From assembly GCF_010731615.1 (NCBI RefSeq), contig NZ_AP022618.1:744001-808000 (forward strand): a DNA stretch of 64,000 nt. The letters are read 5' to 3'. Source of the stretch: Mycolicibacterium insubricum (GTDB taxonomy: Bacteria; Actinomycetota; Actinomycetes; Mycobacteriales; Mycobacteriaceae). The position numbers were made by a program, and so were the translations under genes. Below, piece by piece: positions 11,001 through 20,680 of this stretch. The notes under the pieces are model-generated. The model was not told the origin of the DNA. It saw nothing but the letters and a program-made list of their open reading frames with translations, and searched no databases. How positions within the stretch are numbered: the stretch's first letter is position 1; each line of letters begins with the position of its first letter.

Positions 11001-11328
11001 GATCGCGGTGCTGTCCGATCTGGTTGCCGTCTACGATGCCGGACGCATCGAACCGCTTCCGCTGCCGATCAAGACGTCGTATGCCTGGGCGCAGGCACGC
11101 CGCACCGCCGACGACGCCGAACAGCGTGCGAGGTGGGCCTGGTACACCGACAAATTCCCCGGCGAATGCGAAGACCCCGCCGTCCGCCGCGCCTGGGGCG
11201 ACAACGGCTGGTCGGTGCTGCAGGCCGAACCCCGCCCCGGCGAACAGACACCCGGCGAGACCACCCGACTCGGTGGCTACGCCGCCCGGGTATGGGGCCC
11301 GCTGCTGGCCGCGGAGGAGATCGACTGA
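8002..11328 (+). CDS. recC: Exodeoxyribonuclease V subunit gamma (RecC)
   Basis: The 1108-residue protein begins MAFHLHRAERTDLLAQGL, followed by VLVPARGVERWLSQRLSHLLG, the conserved opening of RecC (M. tuberculosis RecC is about 1100 residues). RecC is the Chi-scanning and scaffold subunit of RecBCD, acting on double-strand ends. Like other RecC proteins it keeps an inactive helicase fold: no Walker A, but the motif-like regions DIEIHAHPAHRLRLQLADRA and TVCTMTPMRSVPHRVICLVGL are present. ATG 8002 is chosen over TTG 7993. Its stop overlaps the recB start (TGATG), so subunits are coupled. In mycobacteria RecBCD is reported to act mainly in single-strand annealing while AdnAB handles resection. 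Confidence 0.95.
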   Translation: MAFHLHRAERTDLLAQGLGELLATPPDDPFGMDLVLVPARGVERWLSQRLSHLLGATRGNDGVCAAVQFRSPGSLIAELTGADDHDPWSPDALTWPLLRVIDDALAADAGQPWCAALAAHLGATAEGEEAELRRGRRYAVARRIAGLFASYGYQRPALLADWAAGRDTDGAGDPLPKDLSWQPILWRRLVDQVRASPPDERHRDTVTRLRAGALDLPQRLSLFGHTRLSATDIELLDALAVHHELHLWLPHPSDVLWQHLADDKETVRRRTDTSHRSVGHPLLATLGRDLRELQRALPAGIDDDHRELADRPDTLLSWLQSDLAADAVRPQGRTHRSEDRSVQVHSCHGPARQIEALREVLLGLLADDDTLEPRDILVMCPDIERFAPLFVADFGLGDLTGRANGTDIHAHPAHRLRLQLADRALSQTNPLLGVAETLLAMAGGRATATELLDLAQQPPVRARFGFTDDDLETLVEWVRTSGIRWGIDAEHRRPYGLDAILHNTWRFGLDRILSGVAMSADAPGWIGTTLPLDDVGSNRVDLAGRFAEYCDRLAGTLGALSGTAPLHDWLTTLRHGVDALTRAVGDDAWQHGQLDRELAAVATAAAGHENTELRLGDVRALLRDHLVGRPTRANFRTGAITVCTMTPMRSVPHRVICLVGLDDGVFPRAATDDGDDVLARDPLTGERDRRSEDRQLLLDAIGAATDTLVITYTGADEVTGQEHQPAVPLAELLDALDRTTGKPVREAIRVEHPLLPFDPRNVTPGTLVPGKPFSFDPAALAGARAAAIRPRPTPPPFLSGPLPTPPPGDIELDALLSFYRDPIRGFFRELDFNLGWEADEIADAIPVEIDALTEWTVGQRMLSDLLNDMDPKSVLQAEWRRGTLPPGRLGWRRAGEILTLATALADAARPHRSAAPRSVDVDVELAGGRRLTGTVTPLYGSGLLSVSYSRLSGKQLLQEWIRLLAVSAQQPGTRFTARCLGRARSRNPVSETLLASPADPIAVLSDLVAVYDAGRIEPLPLPIKTSYAWAQARRTADDAEQRARWAWYTDKFPGECEDPAVRRAWGDNGWSVLQAEPRPGEQTPGETTRLGGYAARVWGPLLAAEEID

Positions 11329-14300
11329 TGCAGCCCTTCAACCTCCTCGACCCGCTGCCCGCACCCGGCACCACCCTGCTGCTGGAGGCCAGCGCCGGCA
11401 CGGGCAAAACCTATGCGCTGGCCGCCATGGTCACCCGCTACATCGCCGAGGGCGCGGTCACCCTCGACCAGATGCTGCTGATCACCTTCACCCGCGCCGC
11501 AACCCGGGAACTGCGGGAACGGGTCCGCGGCCAACTGCTCGCCGCCGCCGAGGCATTCGAGGACCCGGAAACCGCCACCGGGGACCTTCTACCTGCCCTG
11601 CTCGACGTCGACGCACAAGAATTCGCCGCGCGCCGCAAACGCCTGCGCGACGCCCTGGCCGACTTCGACGACGCCAGTGTCACCACCACCCACGGCTTCT
11701 GTCAGATCGTGTTGAAATCGTTAGGTATCGCCGGTGATTCGGAATCCGGCGTCACCCTGGTGGACAACCTCGACGACCTCGCCGACGAGATCACCGACGA
11801 CCTCTATCTGGCCGGCTTCGCCCAGAGCGCCGACCAGCCGACGCTGACCCGTGCCGAGGCGGGAAAACTCGCCAGGCACGTCATCGCCAACCCTGGCGTC
11901 GAATTACAGCCCGTCGCACCGCAACCCGGAACCGAGGCCGCCCTGCGCCGGGCATTCGCAGGCAGAGTGCTCGCCGAACTGGAGATCCGAAAACGCCGCA
12001 GCGGCATCCTCAGCTACGACGACCTGCTGAGCCGGCTGGCCACTGCCCTGGCCGATCCGCAGGCACCCGCCCGGGAACAGATGCGCCGGCGCTGGAAAGT
12101 GGTGATGGTCGACGAGTTCCAGGACACCGACCCGATCCAGTGGCAGATCCTGCACCGCGCGTTCGACGGGCACTCGACGCTGATTCTCATCGGTGATCCC
12201 AAGCAGGCCATCTACGCGTTCCGCGGCGCCGACGTGAACACTTACCTGCAGGCTGCGGCGACCGCGGGTATCCAGCGCACCCTGGACACCAACTGGCGCA
12301 GCGACGCGCGGCTTGTCGACGCCCTGGCGATACTGACCGGCGGTGCGGCACTGGGTGATCCGGCGATCGTCGTGCATCCGGTGAAGGCCAGCCACGACGG
12401 AGGACGGCTGGTGTACCCGTCGGGCGAGTCGGCACCGCCGATTCGACTACGTACCGCCGACCGCGCCCGGTTCCGGGTCAGAGACCGCAAGACGATCCGC
12501 ATCGACTGGCTGCGTGAACACATCACCGCGGACCTGGTCGCCGATATCGGCCGCATGCTCGCCGACGGCACGAGGTTCGACGGTGAGCCGCTGACCGCCG
12601 GTGACATCGCCGTTCTCACCGAGAGCAACTTCGACGCCCGTCGTTGCCATGAAGCCCTACTGGCGGCGGGCATTCCGGCGGTCTACACCGGCGAGATCGA
12701 CGTCTTCGATTCCGAGGCCGCCGACGACTGGCTGATCCTGCTGGAGGCATTCGACGCCCCGCACCGCTCCGGACTGGTCCGGGCGGCCGCCGCCACCATG
12801 TTCTTCGGGCACACCGCCAACACCCTCGCCGAGGGCGGGCCGGCACTGACCGATCGGATCGCCGACACCCTGCGGGAGTGGGCCGGGCACGCCCGGGACC
12901 GGGGGATCGCCGCGGTACTGGAAGCCGCGCTGCTCGACGGGATGGGGCAGCGGGTCCTCGGCTGCGTCGGCGGCGAACGCCGGATGACCGACCTGACCCA
13001 GCTGGCTCAGCTGCTCGGCGACGCCGCCCACCGCAACCGGCTGAGCCCGTCGGGCCTGCACGGCTGGCTGACCGAACAGCGCCGGGACCGCGGCGGAGCA
13101 TCCGAACGACGCCGGCGGCTGGACAGCGACGCCCAGGCCGTGTCGGTCCTCACGGTGTGGGCCAGCAAGGGGCTGCAGTTCCCGGTGGTCTACCTGCCTT
13201 TCGCGTTCAACCGGCACCTGCACACCGACGACTATCCGCGCTATCACGACGATGCCGGACGGCGCTGCCTGTACATCGGGGGGGATGGGGGCCGGGAGCG
13301 TCGCGACGCCGACGGCATCGGGCGACGGGAATCGGCCGGCGAATCGCTGCGCGTCAACTACGTCGCGCTCACCCGGGCGCAGTCCCAGGTGGTCGCCTGG
13401 TGGGCGCCGGCCCGCGACGAACCCACCGGAGCGCTGTCTCGCCTGTTGCGCGGGCGGACACCGGGCGGCCCGGAAGTACCCGACGAATGCGACCCGGTGG
13501 ACACCGACGACGCGGCCCGGACCATCCTCGATGACTGGCAGCGCCGCGGCGCGATCACCGTCGAAGACGCGGAGATTGCCGCGATACCAACCCCGGTTGA
13601 GCAACCCCCCGCGACCGGGCAGAGCGTGCGCCGGTTCACCCGCGGCCTCGATTCGGGCTGGCGACGCACCTCCTACAGCGGCCTGCTGCGCGCCGCCGAG
13701 GGCATGGTCGTCGCCACCGGAGTGGGCAGCGAACCCGTCGATGTCGGCAAGGACGACGAGCCGGGACCGTCCGTGATCAGCCCGGGCGGTTCGGCGAGCG
13801 TAGGCGGAGGTGGCGCGAGCGTAGCGAGTGCCGGCGGACCCGGAGTGAAACCGGGACCGTCCGTGATCAGCCCGGGGGCCCCGGAGGAGATCGCGGTGCC
13901 CGGCGGGACAGCGGACGCCCCGGTCTCGCCGATGGCCGACCTGGCCGCCGGCGCGGCCTTCGGCTCCCTGGTGCACGCGGTCCTGGAAAGCGCCGATCCG
14001 CAGGCACCGGACCTCGCCGCCGAACTCACCGAACAGGTTCGGGCCCACCAGCTGTGGTGGCCCTGCGACATCGACGCGTCTGACCTCGCCGAAGCGCTGG
14101 TCCCCATGCACGACACCCCACTCGGGCCGCTGGCTGACGGGCTGACGCTGCGCCAGATCGGCCGGCGTGACCGATTGCGTGAACTGGACTTCGAAATCCC
14201 CCTGGCCGGCGGGGATTCCATCACCGGTTCGAGCCCGCAGATCACCGTCGCGCAATTCGGTCAGGTGATCGCCGACGCGCTGGCGCCCGACGATCCGCTG

Positions 14301-14765
14301 GCCGGGTACGCCGCGCGGCTGCAGACACCGGAGCTGGGAGGGCAACCGCTGCGCGGCTACCTCTCTGGTTCCATCGACGCGGTGTTGAGAGTTCCCGGCC
14401 CCCGCTACCTGATCGTGGACTACAAGACCAACAGGCTCGGCGACCCGTCGCGGCCACTGACCGCCGCCGACTACGGGCCCCGACAACTCGTCGACGCCAT
14501 GGAGCACTCCCACTACCCGCTGCAAGCGCTGCTGTATTCGGTGGTGCTGCACCGTTTCCTACGTTGGCGCCAACCCGGATACCGTCCCGAGCAGCACCTG
14601 GGCGGAGTGCTGTACCTGTTCCTGCGCGGTATGTGCGGACCCGACACCCCCGCGGTCGACGGCGTACCCGCGGGGGTGTTCAGCTGGCGCCCACCGGCGC
14701 GGCTCATCGAGGACCTCTCGGATCTGCTGGCCGCGAGCGAGGCCGACGGGCGGGTGAGCAGATGA
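11328..14765 (+). CDS. recB: Exodeoxyribonuclease V subunit beta (RecB), with an in-frame repeat insertion
   Basis: The 1145-residue UvrD-type helicase/nuclease is 3'-5' translocase and nuclease of RecBCD. Walker A is EASAGTGKTYAL at residues 20-31; MVDEFQDTDPIQW (about 260) is motif II, followed by LIGDPKQAIYAFRGAD. VWASKGLQFPVVYLPF is a late helicase motif. The RecB-family nuclease site is YLIVDYKTNRLG at about 1026-1037. It is longer than M. tuberculosis RecB (about 1094), and part of the excess is a low-complexity block at residues 812-850 in which PGPSVISPG occurs twice, 30 residues apart, encoded by a relative of the 90-bp repeat at 541-720. The block lies between the helicase core and the nuclease domain, in a linker. 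Confidence 0.95.
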   Translation: MQPFNLLDPLPAPGTTLLLEASAGTGKTYALAAMVTRYIAEGAVTLDQMLLITFTRAATRELRERVRGQLLAAAEAFEDPETATGDLLPALLDVDAQEFAARRKRLRDALADFDDASVTTTHGFCQIVLKSLGIAGDSESGVTLVDNLDDLADEITDDLYLAGFAQSADQPTLTRAEAGKLARHVIANPGVELQPVAPQPGTEAALRRAFAGRVLAELEIRKRRSGILSYDDLLSRLATALADPQAPAREQMRRRWKVVMVDEFQDTDPIQWQILHRAFDGHSTLILIGDPKQAIYAFRGADVNTYLQAAATAGIQRTLDTNWRSDARLVDALAILTGGAALGDPAIVVHPVKASHDGGRLVYPSGESAPPIRLRTADRARFRVRDRKTIRIDWLREHITADLVADIGRMLADGTRFDGEPLTAGDIAVLTESNFDARRCHEALLAAGIPAVYTGEIDVFDSEAADDWLILLEAFDAPHRSGLVRAAAATMFFGHTANTLAEGGPALTDRIADTLREWAGHARDRGIAAVLEAALLDGMGQRVLGCVGGERRMTDLTQLAQLLGDAAHRNRLSPSGLHGWLTEQRRDRGGASERRRRLDSDAQAVSVLTVWASKGLQFPVVYLPFAFNRHLHTDDYPRYHDDAGRRCLYIGGDGGRERRDADGIGRRESAGESLRVNYVALTRAQSQVVAWWAPARDEPTGALSRLLRGRTPGGPEVPDECDPVDTDDAARTILDDWQRRGAITVEDAEIAAIPTPVEQPPATGQSVRRFTRGLDSGWRRTSYSGLLRAAEGMVVATGVGSEPVDVGKDDEPGPSVISPGGSASVGGGGASVASAGGPGVKPGPSVISPGAPEEIAVPGGTADAPVSPMADLAAGAAFGSLVHAVLESADPQAPDLAAELTEQVRAHQLWWPCDIDASDLAEALVPMHDTPLGPLADGLTLRQIGRRDRLRELDFEIPLAGGDSITGSSPQITVAQFGQVIADALAPDDPLAGYAARLQTPELGGQPLRGYLSGSIDAVLRVPGPRYLIVDYKTNRLGDPSRPLTAADYGPRQLVDAMEHSHYPLQALLYSVVLHRFLRWRQPGYRPEQHLGGVLYLFLRGMCGPDTPAVDGVPAGVFSWRPPARLIEDLSDLLAASEADGRVSR
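13761..13876 (+). repeat. In-frame copy of the 90-bp repeat family inside recB
   Basis: A 26-base sequence starting CCGGGACCGTCCGTGATCAG is perfectly repeated at 13761-13786 and 13851-13876, exactly 90 bases apart. The 64 bases between them align with the unit at 541-630: both share TTCGGCGAG, then GGAG, then GAGCG-AGCGAGTG, GCGGA, CCG and CCGGGA at matching distances. The unit length (30 codons) keeps the recB frame and adds a Gly/Ser/Pro-rich linker. Confidence 0.85.
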
Positions 14766-16615
14766 CTACCACCCCGAACACCGGCGTCCAGCAGATCGCG
14801 GCACCCGAGGACCCGTTCGACCGGCGCCTGGCACTGGCCGCGACCGGACTGTTGGCCGAATTCAACCGCGCCGGCATCCTCGACGCCGCCGACGTTCACG
14901 TCGCAACCCGGCTGTGCGCGCTGCGCCCGGCCGCAGGCAACCCTGCGGAGTCCGATCAGCTGGTGGCCCTGGCCGTGGCGTTGGCCGCCCGAGCGGTCCG
15001 CAACGGGTCGGTATGCGTGGATCTGGCCACCGTGCACCAGGATTCACCCGAGGGTCTGGCCTGGCCGGACCGCCACGGCTGGCTGGCTGCTATCCAGGCC
15101 AGCCCGCTGCTGGCGTCCGACATGCCGGTCCTGCGGCTCTACCGCGAGAACCTGCTCTATCTGGATCGCTACTGGCGCGAGGAGGAACAGGTCTGCCGGG
15201 ATCTACTCGACCGGGTCGGCCCGGGACCCGGCGCGGATGAATCCGGCTCGACGGCAATCGAGTCCGGCCTGACCCGAGTCTTCTACCGGGACGGCTCCGA
15301 CGAGCAACGCGAAGCGGCCCGGATCGCGCTGAACCAGGCCACCACGGTACTCACCGGCGGACCGGGGACCGGGAAGACCACCACGGTCGCGGGCCTGTTG
15401 GCGCTGTTGGTCGAGCAGGCTGAAGCCGCCGGCCGGCCACGGCCTCGAATCGCCCTGGCAGCACCCACCGGAAAGGCGTCCGCGAGGCTGCAGCAGGCCG
15501 TCGCCGCCGAAGTGGCGCTGCTCGACGACGCCGACCGCGACCGACTGCCGGAACTGCGCGCGGTCACCCTGCACCGGCTGCTCGGCGTGCGACCCGACTC
15601 CTCGGTACGGTTCCGCCACCACCGCGGCAATCGGCTGCCGCACGACGTCATCGTGGTCGACGAAACCTCGATGGTCTCGCTGACCATGATGGCCAGGCTG
15701 CTGGAGGCGGTACGCCCGGAAGCCCGGCTCATCCTGGTCGGCGACGCCGACCAGCTGACGTCGGTGGAGGCGGGTGCGGTGCTGGCCGACCTGGTCGACG
15801 GGCTCGGCGCTCGACCCGACACCCGGATCGCAAAACTGCTGACATCGCACCGATTCGGTTCCGATATCGGCGACCTCGCCGCCGCGATCCGCGCCGGCGA
15901 CGCCGCGTCGACGCTGAGTCTGTTGCGCGGCGGGTCGCCGAGTATCGAGTTCGTCGAGGTCACCGACCCTGACGATCCCGTATCCACCGGAGTCGAACCG
16001 GCGGCCGCACTGCGCGATGTGCTGCTCCCGCACGCCCTGGCGGTGCGCGAGGCCGCTCTGTCCGGCGCCGACCCGGACACCGCGGACCGCGATGCGCTCG
16101 CGGTTCTCGACGGCCACCGGCTGCTGTGCGCGCACCGGGAGGGCCCGTTCGGGGTGTACCACTGGAACCGTCAGGTGGAACGCTGGCTTTCCGACGCCAC
16201 CGGGGAGAACCTATGGGCACACTGGTATGCCGGACGTCCGATCCTGGTGACCGCCAACGACTATGGGGTGGGGCTGTACAACGGTGACACCGGGGTGACC
16301 GTCGCCCGGGACGGCATTTTGCGGGCGGTGATCGAAACCGACACGGGTCCCAAGACATTCGCCACAAGCCGGCTGTCCGACGTGGAGACCATGCACGCGA
16401 TGACCATCCACAAGAGCCAGGGCAGTCAGGCCGCCGAGGTCACCGTGCTGCTGCCATCGGCGCAGTCCCGGCTGCTGACCCGCGAGCTGTTCTACACCGC
16501 GGTCACCCGCGCCAAGGACAAGGTCCGGGTGGTCGGCACCGAGGCGGGGGTGCGGGCAGCGCTGGAGCGCAGGGTGATTCGCGCGTCCGGCCTGCGCTAT
16601 CGGCTGGTCGAATAG
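14762..16615 (+). CDS. recD: Exodeoxyribonuclease V subunit alpha (RecD)
   Basis: The 617-residue SF1B 5'-3' helicase is the fast motor of RecBCD. Walker A is LTGGPGTGKTTTVAG near residue 199; motif II is VIVVDETSMVSLTMMARLL; LILVGDADQLTSVEAGAVL is motif III; HAMTIHKSQGSQAAEVTVLLP and ELFYTAVTRAKDKV are motifs V-VI. The N-terminal 150 residues are the RecB-interacting region. ATG 14762 overlaps the recB stop (ATGA). M. tuberculosis RecD is about 575 residues, so this one is slightly longer, mostly at the N-terminus. The order recC-recB-recD is usual for mycobacteria; its position between mak and fbpC is not that of M. tuberculosis. Confidence 0.95.
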   Translation: MTTTPNTGVQQIAAPEDPFDRRLALAATGLLAEFNRAGILDAADVHVATRLCALRPAAGNPAESDQLVALAVALAARAVRNGSVCVDLATVHQDSPEGLAWPDRHGWLAAIQASPLLASDMPVLRLYRENLLYLDRYWREEEQVCRDLLDRVGPGPGADESGSTAIESGLTRVFYRDGSDEQREAARIALNQATTVLTGGPGTGKTTTVAGLLALLVEQAEAAGRPRPRIALAAPTGKASARLQQAVAAEVALLDDADRDRLPELRAVTLHRLLGVRPDSSVRFRHHRGNRLPHDVIVVDETSMVSLTMMARLLEAVRPEARLILVGDADQLTSVEAGAVLADLVDGLGARPDTRIAKLLTSHRFGSDIGDLAAAIRAGDAASTLSLLRGGSPSIEFVEVTDPDDPVSTGVEPAAALRDVLLPHALAVREAALSGADPDTADRDALAVLDGHRLLCAHREGPFGVYHWNRQVERWLSDATGENLWAHWYAGRPILVTANDYGVGLYNGDTGVTVARDGILRAVIETDTGPKTFATSRLSDVETMHAMTIHKSQGSQAAEVTVLLPSAQSRLLTRELFYTAVTRAKDKVRVVGTEAGVRAALERRVIRASGLRYRLVE

Positions 16616-16627
16616 CCGCCCAATGCA

Positions 16628-16660
16628 CTGCGGCCCCCACCGCAGAGGTGGAGGCCGCAG
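16628..16660. terminator. Hairpin between convergent recD and fbpC
   Basis: CTGCGGCCCCCACC (16628-16641) pairs with GGTGGAGGCCGCAG (16647-16660) with one mismatch and a 5-base loop. It lies 12 bases after the recD stop and 13 bases beyond the fbpC stop, so it can serve both strands. There is no T-run, as is usual for mycobacterial terminators. Confidence 0.75.
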
Positions 16661-16673
16661 GCGAGGGGTTCGG

Positions 16674-17690
<1,017 letters not shown>

Positions 17691-17802
17691 TCATTCGTAA
17701 TTACACGTCTGTGTTACCTACGTGACGAAAGTGAATCATGTGACCTGTGAGGTTCCCGTGCGGGAAACTCGGCAACCCGATCGCGGTTGGCTAACGATTA
17801 CG

Positions 17803-19068
17803 TCACGGGGCCGAGGCCGCGCCGTCGCCGCTTTGTGACCCGGTGTGCAATCCGCCCAGTTCGTAGCCGACCACCACGACCAGCGGCGCCAGGTTGACCA
17901 GCAGCAGTCCGACCGGCATCGGCGCCCCGGCGGCAGTAGCCCCCACCGCGGCGGCCAGCCCGGCCATGCTCGCGGACACCATGGCCAGGTGCGCCCGGTC
18001 GAAGGTGCCGACCAGGTAGGCGTACATGGCGAATATCGCCAGGATGTACACCCCGACGGGTACCGCCACGGCGAGCAGCGTCTGCGTCGCGCTCAGCCGG
18101 GAATGACCCTCCAGATAGATGGCCGCGGTGTGCAGGCCGGCGCCGGTCGCCACGATCGCCCCGAAGATCACGATATGCCCGTAGCCGAATCCGAACGCCC
18201 GCTCCGGGCGCGCGTGCAGCGCGGGGGCGGCCGGAACGACGAAGTAGGTCCACCACAGCCCGAAGGTCAACGCCATGCCGGCCAGCGCGACCAGCGCGGC
18301 ATCCAGGGTCCAGCCGTGTTCACCGACCACCGCCGACAGCGTGGCGACGGTGCCCACCACACCTTCGCCCAACGCGATGATGACCAGCAGGCTGTAACGC
18401 TCGGCGATGTGATGCGGATGCCACGGCGTGATCCCGCGAAACCGTTCGGCATACCAGGGGCCGGCGAATTCGACCAGCACCAGCACGGCATAGACGGTGA
18501 ACGTCGCCGGCACCGAGGTGTGGACGAAAATCGCTGCGATCCAACCGATCTGCGCGACGGTGATGGTGACGGCATAGGTCACGCACGTCCTGCGCCGCGC
18601 TGGATCCGCGGCGGCCGCACGCAGCCACTGGGCGACCATGGCCAGCCGCATCACGACGTAGCCGGCGACCGCAATCCGGTTGTCGACGTGCTCGCCGGCG
18701 GCGATGGAGGAGTAGATCGGCGGAATACCCAGGGCCAGCACGATCACGCCGATCATCTGCAGCATCGTGGTCAGCCGGTACAGCCAGTCGTCGGTGTCAT
18801 ACGCGGAGGCGAACCAGCTGAAGTTGATCCACGCCCAGGACACGCCGAACGTCGAGAACGCGAAGCCGGCCACCGCCGCGCCGACGTGGCCGTCGGCCAG
18901 CAGATCGGCCAACTGCGCCGCCGACAACCCGAAGGCGATGACGAAGGTCAGGTCGAACAGCAACTCCAGCGGCGTCGCCACCCGGTTCTGCTCGTGCGGG
19001 TCGCGGCCGGTCATTCGGCGCAGCCGGTGGGAGGGCGCCGCGGTGACCGCCGGCTCGGGTTCGCTCAC
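17803..19068 (-). CDS. Low temperature requirement protein A (LtrA)-family membrane protein
   Basis: About 421 residues with around ten to twelve hydrophobic segments. The N-terminal signature PLELLFDLTFVIAFGLSAAQLADLL, followed by WAWINFSWFASAYDTDDWLYR and ERYSLLVIIALGEGVVGT, is that of the LtrA family (Pfam LtrA). The biochemical role of the family is not established; the name comes from a Listeria cold-growth mutant. GTG 19068 (VSEPEPAV) is chosen as the start; a more upstream ATG would run into the divergent lipoprotein gene. The gene follows fbpC on the same strand with a 127-base gap that must contain the fbpC promoter. Confidence 0.85.
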   Translation of the reverse strand: MSEPEPAVTAAPSHRLRRMTGRDPHEQNRVATPLELLFDLTFVIAFGLSAAQLADLLADGHVGAAVAGFAFSTFGVSWAWINFSWFASAYDTDDWLYRLTTMLQMIGVIVLALGIPPIYSSIAAGEHVDNRIAVAGYVVMRLAMVAQWLRAAAADPARRRTCVTYAVTITVAQIGWIAAIFVHTSVPATFTVYAVLVLVEFAGPWYAERFRGITPWHPHHIAERYSLLVIIALGEGVVGTVATLSAVVGEHGWTLDAALVALAGMALTFGLWWTYFVVPAAPALHARPERAFGFGYGHIVIFGAIVATGAGLHTAAIYLEGHSRLSATQTLLAVAVPVGVYILAIFAMYAYLVGTFDRAHLAMVSASMAGLAAAVGATAAGAPMPVGLLLVNLAPLVVVVGYELGGLHTGSQSGDGAASAP

Positions 19069-19161
19069 CCGGGTATCGTGCAACCGCCCGCCCGGGTCTG
19101 CAACAACCGGCGCGACGAGTTGGCGTCGGTTCGGGGCCCGGAACCGGGATAGGCTCGATTC

Positions 19162-19860
19162 GTGAAGGTGCGATCGATGTGCGCGGTGGCCGGTCTCGGC
19201 CTGTTGTTGACCGGCTGCACGACGATGGTTTCGGGCACGGCCCAGCCGGCCGACCACGACGGCCCGATCAAGGCGAAGCCGATCAGTGCCTCGGCGATGG
19301 CCGGCAAGCTGCTGGACACCTCCGAGGTCGCCGACATCGTCAAGACCAACGGGACGCTGATACAGCGCAGCACCTCCAGCACGATGGGGGACACCGGCGC
19401 GGTGGCCAAGAAGGAGTGCCGCGCCTCCTGGTCACCCATGCAGGAGGCCGCCTACAACGGCTCCGGCTGGTCGGATGCGCTGGCCAACACCTACGACGAC
19501 GCTCCCGACGCCGACACCCGCCCGGAAAACGGCGTGGTCGAGGCCGTCGTACGGTTCGCCGACTCCGACGCCGCCGACACGTTCTTCACCAAGGCGAAGT
19601 CCTTGTGGTCGCAGTGCGCGGACCAGTCGGTGGTGTACGACGGTGACTCCAAGCGGATCTGGCGCTACAGCGCGATGACCGAGCCCGAAGGGGCCATCCA
19701 GATCAAACAGGCCGCCGAGGGCGCCGGCGGCTGGGGCTGTTCGCGGGTTCTGGGGGTGCGCAACAACATTGCGATCGACGTGATGCACTGCGCCACCGAT
19801 CCGGCGGACCAGGGCGTCGCGGTGTTCAACGCAATCGCGGCGAACATCGAGAAGAGCTGA
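19162..19860 (+). CDS. Lipoprotein with PknH-like extracellular sensor domain
   Basis: The 232-residue protein has a lipoprotein signal with lipobox LLLTGC (Cys at about residue 19) and a PknH_C-type domain seen in mycobacterial lipoproteins (LppH, LprH) and in the kinase PknH. The pattern includes LLDTSEVADIVKT near residues 51-62, paired cysteines (KKECRASW, SLWSQCADQ, GWGCSRVLG, VMHCATD) and the ending AVFNAIAANIEKS. Family members are cell-surface ligand binders with unknown ligands. It starts with GTG 19162 and is divergent from the LtrA gene with 93 bases between. The next gene converges on it. Confidence 0.85.
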   Translation: MKVRSMCAVAGLGLLLTGCTTMVSGTAQPADHDGPIKAKPISASAMAGKLLDTSEVADIVKTNGTLIQRSTSSTMGDTGAVAKKECRASWSPMQEAAYNGSGWSDALANTYDDAPDADTRPENGVVEAVVRFADSDAADTFFTKAKSLWSQCADQSVVYDGDSKRIWRYSAMTEPEGAIQIKQAAEGAGGWGCSRVLGVRNNIAIDVMHCATDPADQGVAVFNAIAANIEKS

Positions 19861-19870
19861 ACCGCTCCGG

Positions 19871-20680
19871 TCAGCGCACCAGACGGCGCAACAGTGCCGA
19901 CGCGCTGAGGATGCCCAGCAGGGCCGCGACCACCAGCACGCCGATATCGGCCCACAGGTTGCCCGGCGTACCGATGAGCAGCGCGCGCAAGGCATTGACC
20001 TGGTAACTCAGCGGATTCACCGCCGACAGTGCGCGCAGCCAGGACGGCATGATGTCCACCGGGTACAGCGCATTGGACGCGAAGAACAGAGGCATGGTGA
20101 TCGCCTGCCCGATACCCATCAACCGGTCCCGGTTGCGCACCAGCCCGGCCAGCGTCATCGACAGGCAGGTGAAGAACATGGTGCCCAGCACCACCACGGC
20201 CATGGCCGCTAGGATGCGTAACGGGTTGACGGTCAACGGAATCCGCATCAGGTACGCGATCGCCAGGGTGCCGACCACCTGCGCCACCGACCGCACACCG
20301 CCGGCGAATGCCTTGCCGGTCACCAGGGCAGCCGGCGGTGCCGGGGTCACCATCAACTTCGCCAGGATGCCGGCGTCGCGGTCCCAGACGATCTGAATGC
20401 CGTAGAAGATCGCGATGAACAGGGCCGACTGGGCGATGATCCCCGGTGCCAGGAAGGCCAGGTAGGACACCGATCCGGTGTCGATCACCCGCAACTGGGA
20501 GAACGTCTGCCCGAAGATCAGCAACCAGAGCGCCGGTTGCACCATCCGCATCAGCAGTTCGGTCGGGTCTCGGCGCAGCTTCTGCAGTTCGACCAGTGCG
20601 AACGTGCCGACCTGGCCGGCCAGCGCGGTAACCCGACGCCGCCCCCGTGGAGCGGCGAGGACCACCGGCTCAGCCGGCAC
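19871..20680 (-). CDS. ABC-2 type transporter permease (DrrB-like)
   Basis: About 269 residues with six membrane segments. TFALVELQKLRRDPTELLMRM is the cytoplasmic lead-in typical of drug/lipid exporter permeases, followed by LWLLIFGQTFSQL. The C-terminal part has MGIGQAITMPLFFASNALYPVDIMPSWLRALSAVNPLSYQVN in pieces that match the ABC2_membrane signature. GTG 20680 overlaps the end of the ATPase gene by 11 bases; a longer open frame upstream is only a shadow of the ATPase. With the ATPase it forms a DrrAB-type exporter. The substrate is unknown; polyketide lipids and drugs are typical for the family. Confidence 0.87.
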   Translation of the reverse strand: MPAEPVVLAAPRGRRRVTALAGQVGTFALVELQKLRRDPTELLMRMVQPALWLLIFGQTFSQLRVIDTGSVSYLAFLAPGIIAQSALFIAIFYGIQIVWDRDAGILAKLMVTPAPPAALVTGKAFAGGVRSVAQVVGTLAIAYLMRIPLTVNPLRILAAMAVVVLGTMFFTCLSMTLAGLVRNRDRLMGIGQAITMPLFFASNALYPVDIMPSWLRALSAVNPLSYQVNALRALLIGTPGNLWADIGVLVVAALLGILSASALLRRLVR

